Made by a program: the position numbers and the translations under genes. DNA of 39,189 nt, taken from contig JAQVDU010000006.1 in NCBI GenBank assembly GCA_028698175.1, positions 1 through 39,189 on the forward strand, in the 5' to 3' direction. Positions 38,224 through 39,189 of this stretch are shown one piece after another; position 1 is the first letter of the stretch; the number at the start of each line of letters is the position of its first letter. Origin of the DNA: a bacterium. Its GTDB lineage: Bacteria > Hydrothermota > 32-111. The notes beneath the pieces are model-generated. The model worked only from the letters and a program-made list of their open reading frames with translations. It had not been told where the DNA came from and did not search any database.

Positions 38224-39189
38224 CAGGGTTTCAGCTTAAGATTTTTGTCAAGCTCTTTTATGAGATTTCTTGTCTTCTGGTCGATTTTTCTCGGAACGTC
38301 CACAATTATCCTCACGTAAAGGTCTCCGTGCCTGTTCGAATGAAGCTCCGGCATGCCCTTTCCTTTCAACACAAATACTTTTCCGCTCTGCGTTCCTTCG
38401 GGAATTTTGAGTTTCAATGTCTTCCCGTCAATGCCCTCAATATCCTCTTCAGAGCCCAAAACCGCTTTCGGATAGGTGATTATGATGTCAGTTGTCAGAT
38501 TGTTCTCTTCTCTTTTGAACTTTTCGTCCTCTATCTGCTGGAAAACGATTATCAAGTCCCCGTTTGTTCCGCCGCGACGGCCTATGTTACCCTCTCTCTC
38601 CATGCGCATGTAAGCATTGTCGAATACCCCGGCCGGTGCCGAAATTTTTACCGTGTGTTCTTTCTTTATTCTTCCATCTCCGTAGCAGTCCTTGCATTTT
38701 TTTTCGATTATTGTTCCGTCCCCCTGACAGGTGGGGCAGACAGCAACCTGCATCATGGTTCCGAATATCGACTGTGTTTTGTATTTCCTCTGGCCTGTGC
38801 CCGAGCAGTCCGGACACTTCTTGAGATCGCCTTTCGCTCCTCCCGCTCCGCCGCAGGTCGGGCATTTTTCAAACCTGTGATACTTGATGGTCTTTTCAGC
38901 TCCTGTGTACATCTCCCGCAGAGTCAGTTTGAGGACTATTTTTATGTCGCTACCCTTCTTTTCGACACTATGTTCTCTTTGACCTCCTTGTCCGAAAAAT
39001 GCATCGAAAATCGACCCTCCGCTTCCGCCTCCGCCTCTTGCGTGTCCGAATAAATCTCCGAATATGTCGGATATATCGTCATAGTGGGAGAAATTCTCCC
39101 ATCTGAACCCCTGCTGGCCGAACTGCTGTGAAACGCCCTCATATCCGTACTGGTCGTACATCGACTTCTTCTGCGGGTCTATGAGGACT
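38223..39189 (-). CDS. dnaJ: Chaperone protein DnaJ, N-terminus outside the window
   Basis: The frame is open to the window edge. The first visible codons read VLIDPQKKSMYDQYG, the end of a J-domain, so the HPD motif lies beyond base 39189. A Gly/Phe-rich linker (GGGGSGGSIFDAFFGQGG) is followed by four zinc-finger motifs, CPTCGGAG, CPDCSGTG, CPTCQGDG and CKDCYGDG, and the two substrate-binding beta domains, with the C-terminal dimerisation part ending NLKLKP. DnaJ stimulates DnaK ATPase and binds unfolded proteins. It heads the visible operon with rsmE and a HIT gene. Confidence 0.95.
   Translation of the reverse strand, partial: VLIDPQKKSMYDQYGYEGVSQQFGQQGFRWENFSHYDDISDIFGDLFGHARGGGGSGGSIFDAFFGQGGQREHSVEKKGSDIKIVLKLTLREMYTGAEKTIKYHRFEKCPTCGGAGGAKGDLKKCPDCSGTGQRKYKTQSIFGTMMQVAVCPTCQGDGTIIEKKCKDCYGDGRIKKEHTVKISAPAGVFDNAYMRMEREGNIGRRGGTNGDLIIVFQQIEDEKFKREENNLTTDIIITYPKAVLGSEEDIEGIDGKTLKLKIPEGTQSGKVFVLKGKGMPELHSNRHGDLYVRIIVDVPRKIDQKTRNLIKELDKNLKLKP

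Noticed and set aside
38328-39053. Plus-strand 241-codon open frame opposite dnaJ
   Set aside because: It is a long frame created by dnaJ codon bias; the minus strand encodes four zinc-finger motifs in frame.

Overview
This window looks like chromosome from an uncultured, fermentative, diderm bacterium. It has moderate-to-low GC and uses ATA, AGA and AGG codons heavily. Outer-membrane biology is clear from BamA, a Skp/OmpH chaperone, FabZ, several lipoproteins and beta-rich surface proteins. Acetate kinase, carbamate kinase, a 3-hydroxyacyl-CoA dehydrogenase and a membrane ferredoxin-type protein suggest an anaerobe. I cannot name the phylum from sequence alone; candidate phyla of the FCB / WOR-3 type would fit. 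Nothing indicates phage, CRISPR or a large transferred island. Start sites are informative: TTG starts occur (bamA, ndk, an HD-domain gene), and several genes seem to begin only 6-9 bases after a -10 box, suggesting leaderless mRNAs.

Region 1 (1-12,227, all minus strand) reads as one ten-gene operon with overlapping or abutting genes: ClpC-type ATPase, bamA, a skp fusion, fabZ, cysS, rsmB, two membrane-anchored PASTA proteins, rpe and a 3'-incomplete guaA. It merges two widely conserved neighbourhoods. One is bamA-skp-(lpxD)-fabZ-(lpxA), here without the lpx genes. The other is rsmB-...-prkC-...-rpe, here with kinase-less PASTA proteins where the PASTA kinase usually sits. The first ~107 bases look foreign to guaA and may be an assembly chimera.

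Region 2 (12,228-14,500) holds two tRNA genes (Asn, and a CAU tRNA) behind a consensus promoter, a 217-bp element with perfect 27-bp inverted ends, and a three-gene minus operon (nitrilase-family hydrolase, hotdog thioesterase, small conserved protein).

Region 3 (14,404-23,154) is the accessory part. It contains a secreted metallopeptidase/beta-propeller/beta-rich fusion preceded by a possible leader ORF, an HD phosphohydrolase, and a lipoprotein/membrane-protein cluster. Two paralogous genes in that cluster share 82 of 83 bases over their signal-peptide region although the mature proteins are strongly diverged. Between them lie two more lipoproteins and three overlapping genes for unrecognised membrane proteins.

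Region 4 (23,267-28,215) carries glmM-glmS (UDP-GlcNAc precursor synthesis), a secreted LolA-like protein, a 45-residue CXXC membrane peptide and a polytopic 4Fe-4S protein. It converges on a small DUF1858 gene. Region 5 (28,006-32,956, minus) is a six-gene operon: cDPGS-family NTPase, carbamate kinase, ndk, 3-hydroxyacyl-CoA dehydrogenase, ackA and DUF1858. Two of these enzymes can make ATP from acyl or carbamoyl phosphates.

Region 6 (33,141-39,189) holds a BamB-like PQQ-propeller lipoprotein and a sugar-nucleotide epimerase, divergent from a membrane PAS sensor that has no output domain. It ends with a dnaJ-rsmE-hinT operon whose dnaJ runs off the window.
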